In this document: piece by piece, positions 1 to 11,752 of the stretch
Numbering within the stretch: the stretch's first letter is position 1
Layout of the letters: each line of letters starts with the position of its first letter
Source: Monosporascus cannonballus
Lineage: Eukaryota; Ascomycota; Sordariomycetes; Xylariales
DNA length: 64,000 bases
Direction of reading: 5' to 3'
Assembly (NCBI GenBank): GCA_004154925.1
Contig: QJNS01000071.1
Location: forward strand, 1-64,000
Made by a program: the position numbers and the translations under genes
The notes under the pieces: model-generated
The model's input: only the letters and a program-made list of their open reading frames with translations
The model's database searches: none
What the model was told of the DNA's origin: nothing

Positions 1-118
1 TTTTTTTTCTTTTTTTTTCTTTTTTTTCTTTTTTTTTCTTTTTTTTCTTTTTTTTCTTTTTTTTCTTTTTTTTTCTTTTTTTTCTTTTTTTTCTTTTTTT
101 TTCTTTTTTTTCTTTTTG
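1..118. repeat. T8C/T9C microsatellite at the 3' end of element 1a
   Basis: Runs of eight or nine T are each closed by one C. The Cs fall at 9, 19, 28, 38, 47, 56, 65, 75, 84, 93, 103 and 112, so the spacing is 9 or 10. Read on the minus strand it is a purine track of A8G units. It lies just downstream of the pol tail of minus-strand element 1a, where the polypurine tract and 3' LTR of family 1 would be, so it probably grew out of the polypurine tract. The array may continue left of the window. Confidence 0.9.
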
Positions 119-121
119 TTT

Positions 122-734
122 TTTTTGGTTTTTGAACTATGTTATCCCGTATTTCCAAAATTCGTCGAGTTTTTCGTCGTTTTATTATTTGTCGTACTAA
201 CTTCGTAAAAGCCTTTAACGAATTCGAGTACGACATTATGTTTTACTTTTATAATTTCTTAAAAAATCTAAGGTATAAAAAATGGAAAACGTTTTAAAGT
301 GTAAAAAATATGTTAATTAGGGTCAGTTCTGCGATAGTATTAACGTATCATTTTTTTTGCAACATATTTGCCGTAAATATTAATATTTAAAACGCGAAAA
401 AACGCTTATCGAAAAGCAATTATTAAAGCTTTAATGGCTTTATCTTAACGCCTAATGTTATTATTAAAAAGGATAAATAAAGTTTTTTTTGTTTTATTTA
501 TTTACGTAAAAAAACGCGTTAATTTATTTAAAAAGCAATATTATAATATAACGTAAACTTTAGTTATTAAACGAATTAAAGGAACAAAAACATTAAGAAT
601 AAAAAAAATTAAAGGCTGCTGTTATAACTATTACGTTAACGCAAACCGCGGCCGATTAGCTCGACATCTCGGTTACTAACTGGTCGGCTGTTAACTAGGA
701 CGCGCCCGTTATTATCGGTAAAAGTTCTTTAATA
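122..734 (-). other. Post-chromodomain 3' tail of element 1a
   Basis: About 600 bp between the chromodomain and the polypurine region, read on the minus strand. It aligns with 54590-55208 of copy 1c; for example a stretch around 570-610 (reverse complement) matches the block around 54700-54740 of 1c. In 1c this tail holds a 70-codon open frame (54786-54998). Here no frame stays open. It may be an untranslated 3' region or the end of the polyprotein. I recognise no domain in it. Confidence 0.55.
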
Positions 735-3700
735 GGCGTTAGGCGCCAATAGGGTTTTTGGCAAGTTCTTAAGTTTTTTGGAATTTGGGTGCTTTTTTCA
801 CTTAATTAGGTACTAGGTAAATCCGTTTTATTATCGCATATCGAAAGTTTTTTCCACCTTATATATTCGTTCGTTTTTTATTTTTATATTGTTTTATGCC
901 GTATATATTTTAATTATATCTGCTGTTAATTCTAGTAAGGAAACGTAAAAAATTGGATAAAATTTAACTTTTAGTAAAAGTTCCAATTAGTAATTATTTT
1001 CTAAAATTTTCTTGGTAATTTTATATGGACCGATATATTTGAAATCGACATTCTTATTAGGTCGTTTATTTGAATGTTTTTAGTGGTAAAAAAAAACCAT
1101 TTTCTCTCTTTCGAAAATTAATCCTTTTAATCTTTTATAATTATAATATTTTTTTATTTAATTTCGTTCAAATTTTAGTTTCGTTCTTATTCCTAATGTA
1201 ATTATTGTAATTATGCTGATATAAAAATTGTTTTAATATTAATTGGATTATTATCGCGTATTTCTTTATAAACCTTTGAGATAAAACCAAAATTTACGTT
1301 CGCAGGTATTTCTTTCAATGTTTTTATGGTACTTAATATTATAAGTTAACTAGGTAATGTGTAATTTTTTAATCCAATTATTTTATTTGTAATTAATATA
1401 ATATTATAGGTCAGCTTTTAATATTTAATTTATTCGTTTTATGTATTTATTTAATGTTCAAACATGCTAGATAATTTGTAATTTAGGCCGATTTATATTA
1501 TTAGATTCTGCCAAGATTTAAATGCGAATATTAATTTTTTATTTAAAGGTTTTTTATTAATAATCCGTATCTATTGAGAATATATATAAAAAATATATAT
1601 ATTATTTACTCGATATTTATATTTTCGTAATTTAATAAAAATATAATATTTTCTTTAATCGGTCGACAATTACGAAAATATTTTCGTAATATATTTTCGT
1701 AACTAAACCTTTAACGTAGGAAGTTTGGTAATAAAGTTAAATGTGACTAAATATTATGGTCGTTTTGCAATTAGTAATAACTGTAATTTTCTGTATAGTT
1801 TGTGTCGTCGTACTTTCGTTCTGGCGTAAATATCGTATTGCCGTATACTTTTCTGTATCGTTAATTTATTCTAGGAAAAGAATTACGTATGTTAAAACCG
1901 TTTTAGAGTTTGGTGGATTTCTGGATGTCCGTATAGCTAATATTCGTATGTATTTCGTATTAATTTTTTTTTAATATTTTTCTAAAACTTGTATTTTGTT
2001 TGCCCTTTAATATTCTGAGAAACTATGGTTATACTGCTAAATGTTTGGATATATATCAAAAGATATTATCCGAATTGTCGCAATTTGTGATAAACGTAAA
2101 TACTTTTTTATAATTATATTAAAAATTATATAATGAACTTTAACCAATTTTTTTCGAGGTTGAATTATTTGCTCAAGATATTTGCTTTGTTATTTTTAAG
2201 CCTTTTTTGTAAATAATAACCAAATCGAAATTTGTCAATTTTTTATGTAACGAAATTATTATCCTATAAGTTCCATAATCGTAGTAAATCGGGCAAAATT
2301 TTAATAATCTGTATAAACTTTAATCTAATTCAAGTTTCTTTTTAAGAAATACTTGAACTTTTAAAATGCTGTAATAATGACCATAAATTTTTAATTTAGA
2401 ATACCGTAATTAAAATCGGTTTTTTTAATTTATAGAAAAAATATAATAAAGTATAATTTGACTTGATTATTTCGTTATCCGATTATTACATTTAATGCGT
2501 CATCCGAAATATTGCTTTTCAATTTTACGAGGCGGTTTAAATTATATATAATTAATATTAATTCGTTAATAATTTTATCCTTAATATTTTAAAATACTTT
2601 TTTTCGTATTTAGCGTTTATTTAAACCTTTTTTATAAGGTTTGTTAAGGGTATAATTATATTGTTAAAATTTCGAATATATTTTTTACAATAATTAGCGA
2701 ATTTAAAAAATACCTGCATCTTTTTAACCGTCATTAATGTTTATTATTTTATAATTATAACGATTTTCTTAAGGTTTATTCTAATATGTCCTAAGATAAT
2801 AATATATTCCAGATCTTCCATTTTCTATACGTAAAACTGATTTTTTTCTGCGTTAATAAATAACCTTACGTTTTATAAAGCTTAAAAGTTTTATAAACGT
2901 ATTTTGCATATATTATCTTTATTTTTAAGAAAATCAAAATATTATCCAAATAACAAATAACGAAAATATCGAGATATTCTTATAGCATATAATTAATTAT
3001 CCGTTAAAAAGTTGCTAGTATATTTATAAGTTTTATTAATCTAACCAAATATTTAAATAATCCCTATTTCGTTCTAAAGCTTATTTTTTATTTGTATCTT
3101 TTTTTAATCTTAATAAGATTATATTTATTTTTAAAATCCAATATCGTATATTCTTTTGTTTCGTAAAGTCGCTTTTTTATTTCTGTAATTAGAGGTAATA
3201 ATATTCGATTTTTAATAATAAAATAGTTTAGTTGTTGATAATTAATTACAAATCGCAATTTTTCATTTTGTTTAAGTATGAAAAATATAAAGTGTTTTGC
3301 TAGTAATTTCGAAAGTCGAATTTATCTTTTCTGCTACCGATTTTCTAGATATTTTTTGAAAATACGTAATTCGTTTTCGTTAAGGTTATAAATAAGGTAA
3401 AATTTCGTCGAAAATCTTTCCTTAAGAATTATCTTATAATTTTATTCGCTATGTTCTAGTAATTTCGTATTAAGTTCGTTTTTAAAAAGCTGTTCGAATT
3501 TGTGGTATTATAGTAACATATTAATTATATTTTTTGATTTTTAAAGCTGCTATTATTTTAAATCGTTATTTAGTTATTTTATTTTGATAATAGCAATAAT
3601 ATGTTTTATTTTCTTTGATACTTATTCTTTTTCTTATCTTTTATCTTTTTAAGTAGTAAGGTTTTTATCGTATCTTTATATTTATATTTGTTGCCATTAT

Positions 3701-3844
3701 CGATAAATGGTAAAATCTTAATTTTCGTTTTTTATCTATTAATAAAGTATAAAGTAAACCTTATCTAATTAATCTTTTTATTAATTAAAATTTCGTATTA
3801 ACGTATTTATAATAATTCTAAGATTATATCGTAATTTCCAAATG
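735..3844 (-). pseudogene. pol relic of element 1a (RT, RNase H, integrase, chromodomain)
   Basis: Read on the minus strand from 3844 down. The RT conserved block KLRFVINYQQLN is at about 3262-3227. The catalytic region reads CYLDNILIF at about 2990-2930, with the second Asp of YLDD changed to Asn, a G-to-A change. The integrase C-terminal stretch (EREKMVFF, then FKYIGPYKI) is at about 1120-1010 and matches the same place in 1c. Chromodomain remains (IYKVEKTFDMR and following) are at about 900-740. Many in-frame TAA and TAG, plus frameshifts, make it non-coding. It is the 3' half of one pol split by later insertions; the protease and gag lie beyond 12459. Confidence 0.85.
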
Positions 3845-4009
3845 TGTAAGGGGCTGCATACGCAGTAGCTAAGAATATGGGCCACAATAGGTCTATTGAG
3901 AAATCTAGGGAACAGCTAAGAAGATACGTAAAAGCAGTTAGTTATATATATAGGAGCTATGGGATTAACGTTATGCTAATTTTTCCGTTAGGGCCCTTGG
4001 CCTATAACA
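3845..4009 (-). repeat. 3' LTR of element 5a
   Basis: 165 bp, TGTAAGGGGC to CTATAACA on the plus strand. It matches the other LTR at 5191-5354 through most of its length. Differences are mainly C/T and G/A, for example the hairpin arm GCTAATCCC of the partner has become GCTAATTTT here. The open frame at 3877-4083 lies across this LTR and is not a gene. Confidence 0.9.
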
Positions 4010-4249
4010 TAACCCCCCTTTCTAAATCTAATTTTCGTTTTTTCCCGTTACGCGGTAAACGTTTATTCGCAACCCCTTTTTAGGAACCTTGCTTTAAGGC
4101 GGCGATATTCGAAAATCTTAATCCAAGGGGTTTTCCGACGGTTACGGGGAAACCACGCCGCGTACTTTACGCCCGTACGTTTTTGGCGCGCTGCGCGTTA
4201 TTAACTCTATATTTTCGCGTTATTTTCCTTAAGGCTTTTTTTTTTGCCA

Positions 4250-5177
4250 ATTCCTTTAATACTTTGTAAACGTCGAGCTTTTTTAGGTTCTCCTAGGCTT
4301 TGTCGAATATTTCCGCAGTTATTTTTTGTCGTTCAAATAACGATGGAATCTTTGGGGCCTTATTAATGCCAATATGTCGAACGGCGATTTCCTTCCCTTT
4401 GGGATAATTTTTCCGAAAATGTTTTATTTCGCCATACCTTAAGTAACGTTTTCCGTTCGTTAACGGCGTTTACGTTAATAATTAACGGCTAACGTACCGA
4501 TTTCCATATTTTTCATAATATCGCCTTCCGACTAGAAAATTATTACGCCCAAACGCGCCGGGGTAAAGGCCGTTAAAAACGATATTTCCGAATAACAAAA
4601 GAATTACGCAAACTTTTCCCAAATGTTGGGTTATTTTTCGTAATCCAGTTATTTTTTCGTTTCGGCGTTAAGGCCCGAAATTAATAGAAAAATTTTGGCT
4701 TTATCCGGTTATTCGTTTTTTTCGGCCTAGTAAAAAATATTTTCGAATATAAAAACGTATTTGGACGTCGTTTAAACGTTACGTTAACGTAATTTAATTA
4801 AGCGTTAATTAACTTTTTATTTTTATTAAATTTTTCCAAAGTAACGATAATATAATTTAAAAAAAACTTAGAAATTTAACTTTTTTAGGGCTTTTTATTT
4901 ATACGGCAAAAATATTAACTTTTAAAGTTAACGGCTAAAGGCTCCCTAGATATAAAAAAGCTGCGTACGATTATTGCCGATTGCCTTTCCGTTAACGAAT
5001 AACTTCTTATTTATTTCGAATTTCCAGACGTTATAATCCTTACGGCCTTATAATTCGCAAACGGTTCGTAAAACCTGACGGCGCGGTTTTTCGGTATCCA
5101 TGGCGAATAAACTGCGCACGAATAACGGGTACGTAATGTTAACATTTCTTACGGCGACGGACAATTCGCGAAAAAGG
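4250..5177 (-). pseudogene. gag relic of element 5a
   Basis: On the minus strand, just inside the 5' LTR, the frame reads through YNVWKFEINKKLFVNGKAIG at about 5030-4970, QLFYI, then WPDKAKIFLLISGLNAETKK with one interrupted codon at about 4712-4645. This order and spacing, with a mid-protein WPDK...ALL/LISGLN..M/TK block, is typical of the capsid part of fungal Ty3/gypsy gag. Gag would build the virus-like particle that packages the RNA. Several stops (TGG or CAA to TAA/TAG) break it. No CCHC knuckle is visible towards 4250. The family assignment rests on motif memory, so gag is likely but not certain. Confidence 0.7.
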
Positions 5178-5190
5178 AGATTTCTCAATA
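5178..5190 (-). other. Putative self-priming primer-binding site of element 5a
   Basis: Directly against the inner edge of the 5' LTR. On the sense (minus) strand it reads TATTGAGAAATCT. The reverse complement, AGATTTCTCAATA in sense orientation, occurs inside the same LTR (5239-5251) and in the other LTR (3894-3906), a perfect 13-nt match. In the Tf1/sushi lineage the RNA 5' end folds back on the PBS and primes cDNA without a tRNA. The layout here fits that, provided the LTR segment lies at the transcript start, which is inference. Confidence 0.7.
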
Positions 5191-5354
5191 TATAAGGGGC
5201 TGTATACGTAATAGCTAAGATATGGGCCATAATAGGTCTATTGAGAAATCTAGAGAACAACTAAAAAAATGCGTAGGAGCAGCTAGCTATATATACAGGA
5301 GCCACGGGATTAGCGCTATGCTAATCCCTCCACTAGGGCCCTTGGCCCGTGACA
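5191..5354 (-). repeat. 5' LTR of element 5a
   Basis: 164 bp, better preserved than its partner. It contains a perfect inverted repeat, GGGATTAGC (5306-5314) and GCTAATCCC (5320-5328), with a 5-nt loop, and the 13-nt segment complementary to the PBS (5239-5251). The outer end TGTCACGG (minus strand) is followed by TSD aaatg. The open frame at 5048-5260 starts in this LTR and runs into gag. Confidence 0.9.
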
Positions 5355-5359
5355 AAATG

Positions 5360-5500
5360 CAATAATATCAAAATTAATTATCTGGTATTATTTTTAGATA
5401 AAAATCTCGAAGTAATTAATTTTACGTATAATCTTTGCGTTATCGTAAACGAATTCTTAATTTTCGGTATTTGTTATTGGATAGGGTTCTAATTTATATC
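5360..5500 (-). pseudogene. Fragment of element 1a between insertions 5a and 2a (protease/RT linker)
   Basis: A 141-bp sliver of 1a. By colinearity with 1c and 1b it lies between the protease remains (12459-12600) and the RT N-terminus (up to 3844). Its last five bases, atatc (5496-5500), are the left TSD of element 2a. Nothing in it is readable as a domain. Confidence 0.65.
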
Positions 5501-5682
5501 TGTAATGGGGCTGTATGGAGCCCTATTATAAAGCATTGGACAAACGCTAATATTAAGCAGCATTAACGCAGCGCCTTATATGCGAACATATACAACTATA
5601 TTTTTATCTTTTCTTTTTTTTAACTAGAAAATAAACTTTTATTAGCGACCGATTACAAACCTTTTAAGTAAAACTTTTTATA
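5501..5682 (+). repeat. 5' LTR of element 2a
   Basis: Starts TGTAATGGGGCTG. It shares the well-kept core GCAGCGCCTTATATGCGAAC (about 5569-5588) with the other three family 2 LTRs at 12267, 36476 and 43157. It ends near TTTTTATA, where the RIP-changed CA should be. The inner end is placed by alignment to the 3' LTR, within one or two bases. Confidence 0.88.
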
Positions 5683-5799
5683 TATTTTTTAACTTAATAT
5701 TTAATAATATAAGAAACGTTCGAAATTAAATATTAAGATTTTCGAATATTTTTACGGGGCCTAATAAAAGGCCTTTATTAACTCAGAATTATAAAAAGT

Positions 5800-7650
5800 A
5801 TTTAATATTATAACGGAAATTTTACTAAGTTCGATAACGGTTATAAAATAACGCATAAATTATTAAATTTAACAAAATAAAAAAAAGGTAACTTAATTTC
5901 TTAAATATATAAAAATATAATATAAGGCAAATAAAGAATTAATATAAAGGCCGAATAATTTAAAAACGGCTTAATTATTTATCAAAACTTTATTATTTAA
6001 TTATGAATTTAGAACGTGATAATTTTTACGAATACCGACTTTTGTTAACCTAATAACGATCGGAAACGTAATTAAATTATTTCGCAAAAACAGTTTAAAC
6101 AACCGAACTAATAATAAAAATTAAACGGAAACCGTTATTTTGGTAGAAAACGTTCGACGGAATAAAAAAAAGTTCTCCAGATAATATATATCTATAATTT
6201 ATAAATTCAACGTAAACTGTATTTTCGTAAAAGAAATTTATAAGTAATTTTACGTTATGTATAAAAGATTTAAAATTAACATATAACGTACGGTTATTAT
6301 TTATTATATTATTAAAAATTTAAATAATACTAATAATTTTATTAGTTTTGTTTAAGTATTATACGAATAATATAATAATCGCTATAAAAAGAAAAGAATA
6401 CCCGAACGTTTTTAAAACTTAAAATAAGTCGATAACGCGAGATTTTCGTTATTTTATTTTGTCTTCGAAAAAACGTTAATAAATACAAAACAAATTACCT
6501 AATTAACGAAAATAAAACTTACGTTTTTAAAAAGAATATTAAATAAAGAATTTATTTAAATTTAAATCTTAAGAAATTTCCTTGAAAATTACAAGATATA
6601 AATATATAAAATAATGAAGATTGCCGGACGCCGTGAAAAATTAACGTAACAAAAAGAAATGAATAATTTCTATTAATACTTTAAGCGGATAATAATAATT
6701 AAATACGGAATAATCCAAATAACGATATAAATATAACGGATATTTCGATAATAAAACAGTAAAAATAAAAATTTTAAATTTTATCCTTAATACCGAAATG
6801 ATACGAATAATAAATAATTTAAAAAAAACGAAACGCCGGCAAAATAAAAAGTTTTTATTTACGTTATAAACGTCTTAATTATAGGGCAAACCGTTACTCG
6901 TTTTTATTAGCAAAAAAAAACCGCAAAAATAAATTAATTCGTTAAAAGTATATAAAGATAGAAAGTCGAAATTAGAAAACGAAAAAAAATAATTCTTAAA
7001 TATCGGTATATTTAAAAATAAAAAATAACTTAGGTCGAAATCCAAATTACGAAGCAAAATATGGACGGCATTTTAATTATTATCGATAAATATATTAATT
7101 AAAAATATAAATATTTTGCCGTAATAAACTAAATATTTATAAAGGATTTACGGTTATCACTTATTTTACTAAAATTACGCAAATTAAAAAAAGCTGAAAA
7201 AAACCCAATAACGGCAATAAAGAATTAAGAAAATAATATATATAAAGATAAATATTGACGGTTTTAAAATTACAATATTTATATATATCATTAATAACTT
7301 TAATTATCCCTTAATTTAAAAAAACATTAAATAAAATATTATAATATAATAAACGTACCGCAAAAATATTTTTTAACGATAAGCGTAATAAGTTATATAA
7401 AGGTTTACGAAAAAATACGAAATTTAAAAAAATAATACCTAAATAATTTGCATAACGAGAAAATTTTAATTACCGTTTTCGAGGCGGAATTTCGGAAAAT
7501 AAAAAAGGTTAAAAGTATTAAATAAAACCTTTAATTTCTTTTAATTATTTTAATTAATATTAATAAGGTATTAACGTTTAGAAAAATAAAAGTTAACGAA
7601 ACATTTCCGTTTAAATTAAAAACGTTTTGGAAAATATTTAATAAGAAATT
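5800..7650 (+). pseudogene. gag/protease region relic of element 2a
   Basis: Placed by position between the 5' LTR and the RT and by colinearity with 2b (36780-38700). The region is too mutated to read a zinc knuckle or the protease DSG. Short matching protein-like stretches occur in both copies, but stops come every few codons. The minus-strand open frame at 6875-7057 is a chance frame made by AT richness. Confidence 0.5.
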
Positions 7651-7659
7651 AGGTAACGT

Positions 7660-9030
7660 TTTATTTTTATTCCATCCCAAAAGAAATTACACGATTTTAT
7701 TACGTAAAAATAAAATAATAAACAAAATATTAATATTATAGAAACATTCATATAATATAATTAAAAACGAATTATTAACCTTAAAAAAACCTTAACGGAA
7801 TTTTTGGATAAAAGGTATATCCGTATAAATAGTTTATCCGTAAGGGCTTTAGTTTCATTTATAAAAAATCTCGGAGAAAATTTACGTTTTTATTACGATT
7901 ATTAGGCATTAAATATAATAATTAAAAAACGGTTATTTTTTACCTTTTATTTCGAAAACTTTAAAATTAATTTCTTACGTTAAATAATTTACGAAAATAA
8001 ACGTTCGAATAACGTTTTATAAAATTAAAATTAAAGAAAAAAACGACTAAAAAACGGTATTCCGAAAGTATTTTGAGTTATATAAATAGTTAATAATATT
8101 ATTTGATTTATACGGAATTCCCGTAACTTTTTAACAATACGTTAATAAAGTTTTAAAACTGTACTTTAACGTTTTTTGCGTAACGTATACAAACGATATC
8201 CTTATTTTTTCTTCCGGATTTAAAAAGAATTATATACAAAAAAGAAAAAAGGTCCTAAGTTGTTTAAGAAAAACGAATTTAAGTTTGGATATTTCCAAAT
8301 GCGAATTTGCCGTAAAAACGATAAAATATTTTGGATGTATTATAGACGCAGAAAAAAGGATACGAATAAATCTCGAAAAATTACGTGCGATTGAAAAGTG
8401 AGAAATTTTTAAAACGTTTAAGGAAATCCCAAGCTTTTTAGAGTTCGTAAATTTTTATTGCGATTTTATAACTTATTACGTTGATATATCGGTATTGTTA
8501 ATAATTTTAACACGGAAAAAGGCTTTATTCTGTTAAAAAAAAATATTTAAATATTTTAAAAGCGTTTTTATAATAAAACCGATTTTGATATAATAAAGTT
8601 CCGAAAAATTTATAATATTAAAAGCAAATTATTTACGAATAATATACGGAAATTATATATCTTAAATTAATAAATTGGGAATATTATATTTAATTATTTC
8701 TTATTTTAAGAAATTAAATTTTATTAAAATTAATTAAGAAATATATAACAAAGAATTTGTAACGATAATAAGGTATTTAAAAACATAAGATATAAAATTA
8801 TATAACGTAATAATTTCGTTTAAAAGTATTATTAATTATAAAAACCTAAAAAATATTTTATAATTACTAAAAAGTTAAAAAACGTTAAATAAAATAATTA
8901 AAAAATTTATTCCGTTTTATTTTCTATTTCGAATTTCGTACCGGTCGTTTAAATATTAAGGCCGATATATTTTTGCGTCAGCAACAAAATATACTTATAA
9001 AGGAAAATAATAGCCGGAAAACCGTACGAA
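7660..9030 (+). pseudogene. RT/RNase H relic of element 2a
   Basis: Clear gypsy RT in one frame from about 8110: FPVTFQ-like start, FNVFCVTYTNDILIFSSG with the catalytic YxDD changed to YTND, then LDISKCEFAVKTIKYFG at about 8285-8335 and FLEFVNFYCDFI at about 8437-8472, the thumb/connection motif. These are the ordered motifs of Ty3/gypsy polymerases. RNase H should follow to about 9000 but is poorly legible. The Asp-to-Asn change in the active site is a G-to-A event and would kill the enzyme even without the stops. Confidence 0.88.
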
Positions 9031-9289
9031 AATTTTCATTTATAAAGGATAAATAATGATTTATACTACTTGCGAAATATTAAATTTATATTAAAAATGC
9101 GATAACGGTTAATAATATTAACATGAAACATGTTAAGTTATTTCGAAAAATGTAAATATTTTAATGTTATGAAAACTTTTAAAAGTTTTAGGACGTAACG
9201 TTAAAATATAATAAAAGTTATAACTATATTATTAAGGTTATTATAAAAAAGCAAGGTAATTTTTACGGGATTAAAATTATTAATATTAA

Positions 9290-9960
9290 TTACGGAATAT
9301 ATTTTGGATATTAAGGGTTTTTTTAATTTCGAAAAGGCTTTTAAATTCTAAATTTAATGCCGTTTAAAACGTCTTTAACATAAAATATTTATGATGTTTA
9401 TATAGTAGGTTATTTAAGTAAAAGGATTACGATAACGATATTTTCGAAAGATTTTTTTGGCCGAGTATATATCGTATAATAAGGTATTTATGTAGGAATT
9501 ACGACGTATACAGCCATAAGAACGTATCGAAAAATAAGAAAAAAAAGTATTAAAGTTATTTCCGGTTTCCGAACGATTTTATAGCAAATTATTGATCGAT
9601 TTTATCATCTATTTATTAATTATTTTTGAATACGGTTTTTAGTTTTTAATAGTTATAATAAATTAATTATTTAAAATAATAATTTTAAAGTAATACATAC
9701 GATAAAATCAAAAATATATATGGAAATACTTGTAAAAATATATTAAATATTCCACAGTTTTTTAAAAATTATTATAAATAATAAAGGAATTAATTATATG
9801 AAAGGAATTTTAGACCAGATTTTGCGAATTAATAAGATAAAATAAGGTTTTTTTTACTATATCTTATCTAAAAACCGATAATCTTATAAAAGATTAAATT
9901 AAAATATATTACGTTATTTACGAATTTTCGTAACATATTTACAGCAAAAATAAAATAAGT
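9290..9960 (+). pseudogene. integrase relic of element 2a
   Basis: The segment RTYRKIRKKK is followed closely by remains of the usual core start (F-x-KLLIDFIIYLLIIFEYGF-like), at about 9517-9630. This fits the zinc-finger end and catalytic-core start of gypsy integrases. Downstream the frame is lost. The same order appears in 2b at about 40500-40640. Confidence 0.7.
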
Positions 9961-11631
9961 TCTTTTCGAAAGGGATTTTTATAATTAATAACCGAAATAC
10001 GATTTCGATAAAATTAATTTTTTTTTGCTTTACGAATATTACGTTAATCCGATTCCTTAAATAAAAAATAACTCGGTAACTAAAAAGAATTTAGGTACGA
10101 AAACGGACAGTTTTGTTAAAAAATTACGCACAAATACGGAATTTATTTAAATTATAATAACAACAGCTTAATAAACCCAGGAAAAAACAACAAATAAATA
10201 TTATTTTTCTGCCGAAAAATACCAAATTAATAACAAGATTTAATTATTTCTAAAAAATATTCTTATTTTCTGGCGGTCGAAAAAGTTAAAAAATTCCAAA
10301 CCAAATATTAATTAATTAAAATAATTAATATTTACAATGTCGAATTAAATATATTTAAAAAGACTTTTAACCGTTTTTATATTAATTCATTAAGGAGTAG
10401 GAATTGTAATTTTTTACCATTCCAAATTAACGTGAATACGTAATCTTTTTTTATTATATTTTTAAAAAATAACGAACAGCAATTTAAAATCGAAAATATT
10501 TCTTAAGCCCGGACCAAAAAAATAAAAAAAAAGTTTTATATACTAAATCCAAATAAAATAATTAAGTTACGTAAACCCGATTTAAAGGCCGTTCGAACAA
10601 TTCGCAAATATGGCGGCTTTATAATAATTGGAAAGAAATACGATAATATAATTATTAATAACGGACCCCAAATCTAACGTATTACCTAAAAGTAGACGAA
10701 TAAAAATCTAATTCAAAAATGCCGACTAGGCGGCATATAAACAAAATAAAAGATTGGGGAAAACCATTTAAAAATAGCTTTATATAATTTATAAAGAAGA
10801 ATTAAAATAATATTTCTATTATGTACGAATAAAATATATTAAAAAGGAATTAGAAGTTATAAAAATAATATGCCGGTTACCAAATTATTTAATCATTTTT
10901 AAAAACTTATAAATTTATCGATTTCATTTACCAATTCATAATATTAACGCTATACGGAAATTACGTACCTAAAACGCGCAATTATTCTGTTTTATTTATA
11001 TTAAATTTTAACAAGACCGGGATATTTTTTTAATTACTTAAATTATGATTATGCAATTTTTAAAACCGTTAACAATACAATTATTAACGGTTATTAATTT
11101 AATTTATAACGTAAATTAATAAATAGCGCAAAACAAAACGCAAAAATAGCGTAAAAAAGTTTATATAACGAGATTTATTATTTTTATACTTAATACGTTT
11201 TTTATTATACAAAACGAAAAAACTGGTAAAACCGGCAGCTTAACTTACATATAAATAACGTATAAGTTAAGAATTAAAGGCGTAAATTTATTTCGGAACG
11301 AACGACGTCGAAAATGTAAGATACGAACGCAAAATCTCGGTATTTGCCTTTTTCTAAATATAGATAACCGTTAAATTAAGGTTAATGACAAAAAAGATAT
11401 ATAAGAAATACATAAAAAAACAAACTTATTAAAGTTTTGATAATTATAATTAAAAGTAATTTTATACAACGTATTAACCGTTTAACGAAATTCGGGAACA
11501 TTTACAAATTACGCGGAAATTATATTAAAGCACATATTAATAAAAATAAAAAAAGTATTTATTTTGAGATATTTGTAATTATAAGTAATATAATCTTCAC
11601 AACCGACCGCTTCTTTGTCTATAATAATAAA

Positions 11632-11752
11632 TATTTTAAAAATAATAAATAAATAATAAATAAATAATAAATAAATAATAAATAAATAATAAATAAATAA
11701 TAAATAAATAATAAATAAATAATAAATAAATGATAAATAAATAATATATAAA
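11632..11752. repeat. 11-bp minisatellite (AATAATAAATA) inside element 2a
   Basis: About ten uninterrupted copies of AATAATAAATA, ending in a slightly varied copy near 11732-11750. The homologous place in 2b (about 42608-42640) has only a single unit. It creates the long minus-strand open frame 11509-11805, rich in Ile, Tyr, Leu and Phe, which is not a gene. Confidence 0.93.

Larger units (their letters stand above)
3845..5354 (-). mobile_element. Element 5a: 1.5-kb gag-only LTR retroelement
   Basis: Bounded by 165-bp direct repeats (3845-4009 and 5191-5354) that start TG/TA and end CA, and by a perfect 5-bp TSD aaatg at 3840-3844 and 5355-5359. The interior of about 1.18 kb holds only a gag-like frame on the minus strand; there is no room for protease, RT or integrase. 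It is therefore non-autonomous and must have been moved by another element's enzymes. The segment abutting the 5' LTR is complementary to a segment inside the LTR, which suggests self-priming. It sits in element 1a. Its interior is RIP-mutated, but the right LTR is in better condition than the left. Confidence 0.9.

Noticed and set aside
1..118. Telomere or CRISPR-like array at the left end
   Set aside because: The T8C units have no spacers and do not resemble fungal telomere repeats (TTAGGG); they sit at the end of element 1a.
1756..1974. 72-codon plus-strand open frame
   Set aside because: It lies antisense to the integrase remains of element 1a and has no family features; AT-rich sequence makes such frames by chance.
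3877..4083. 68-codon plus-strand frame
   Set aside because: It runs through the LTR of element 5a and into antisense gag sequence; it is not conserved in the partner LTR.
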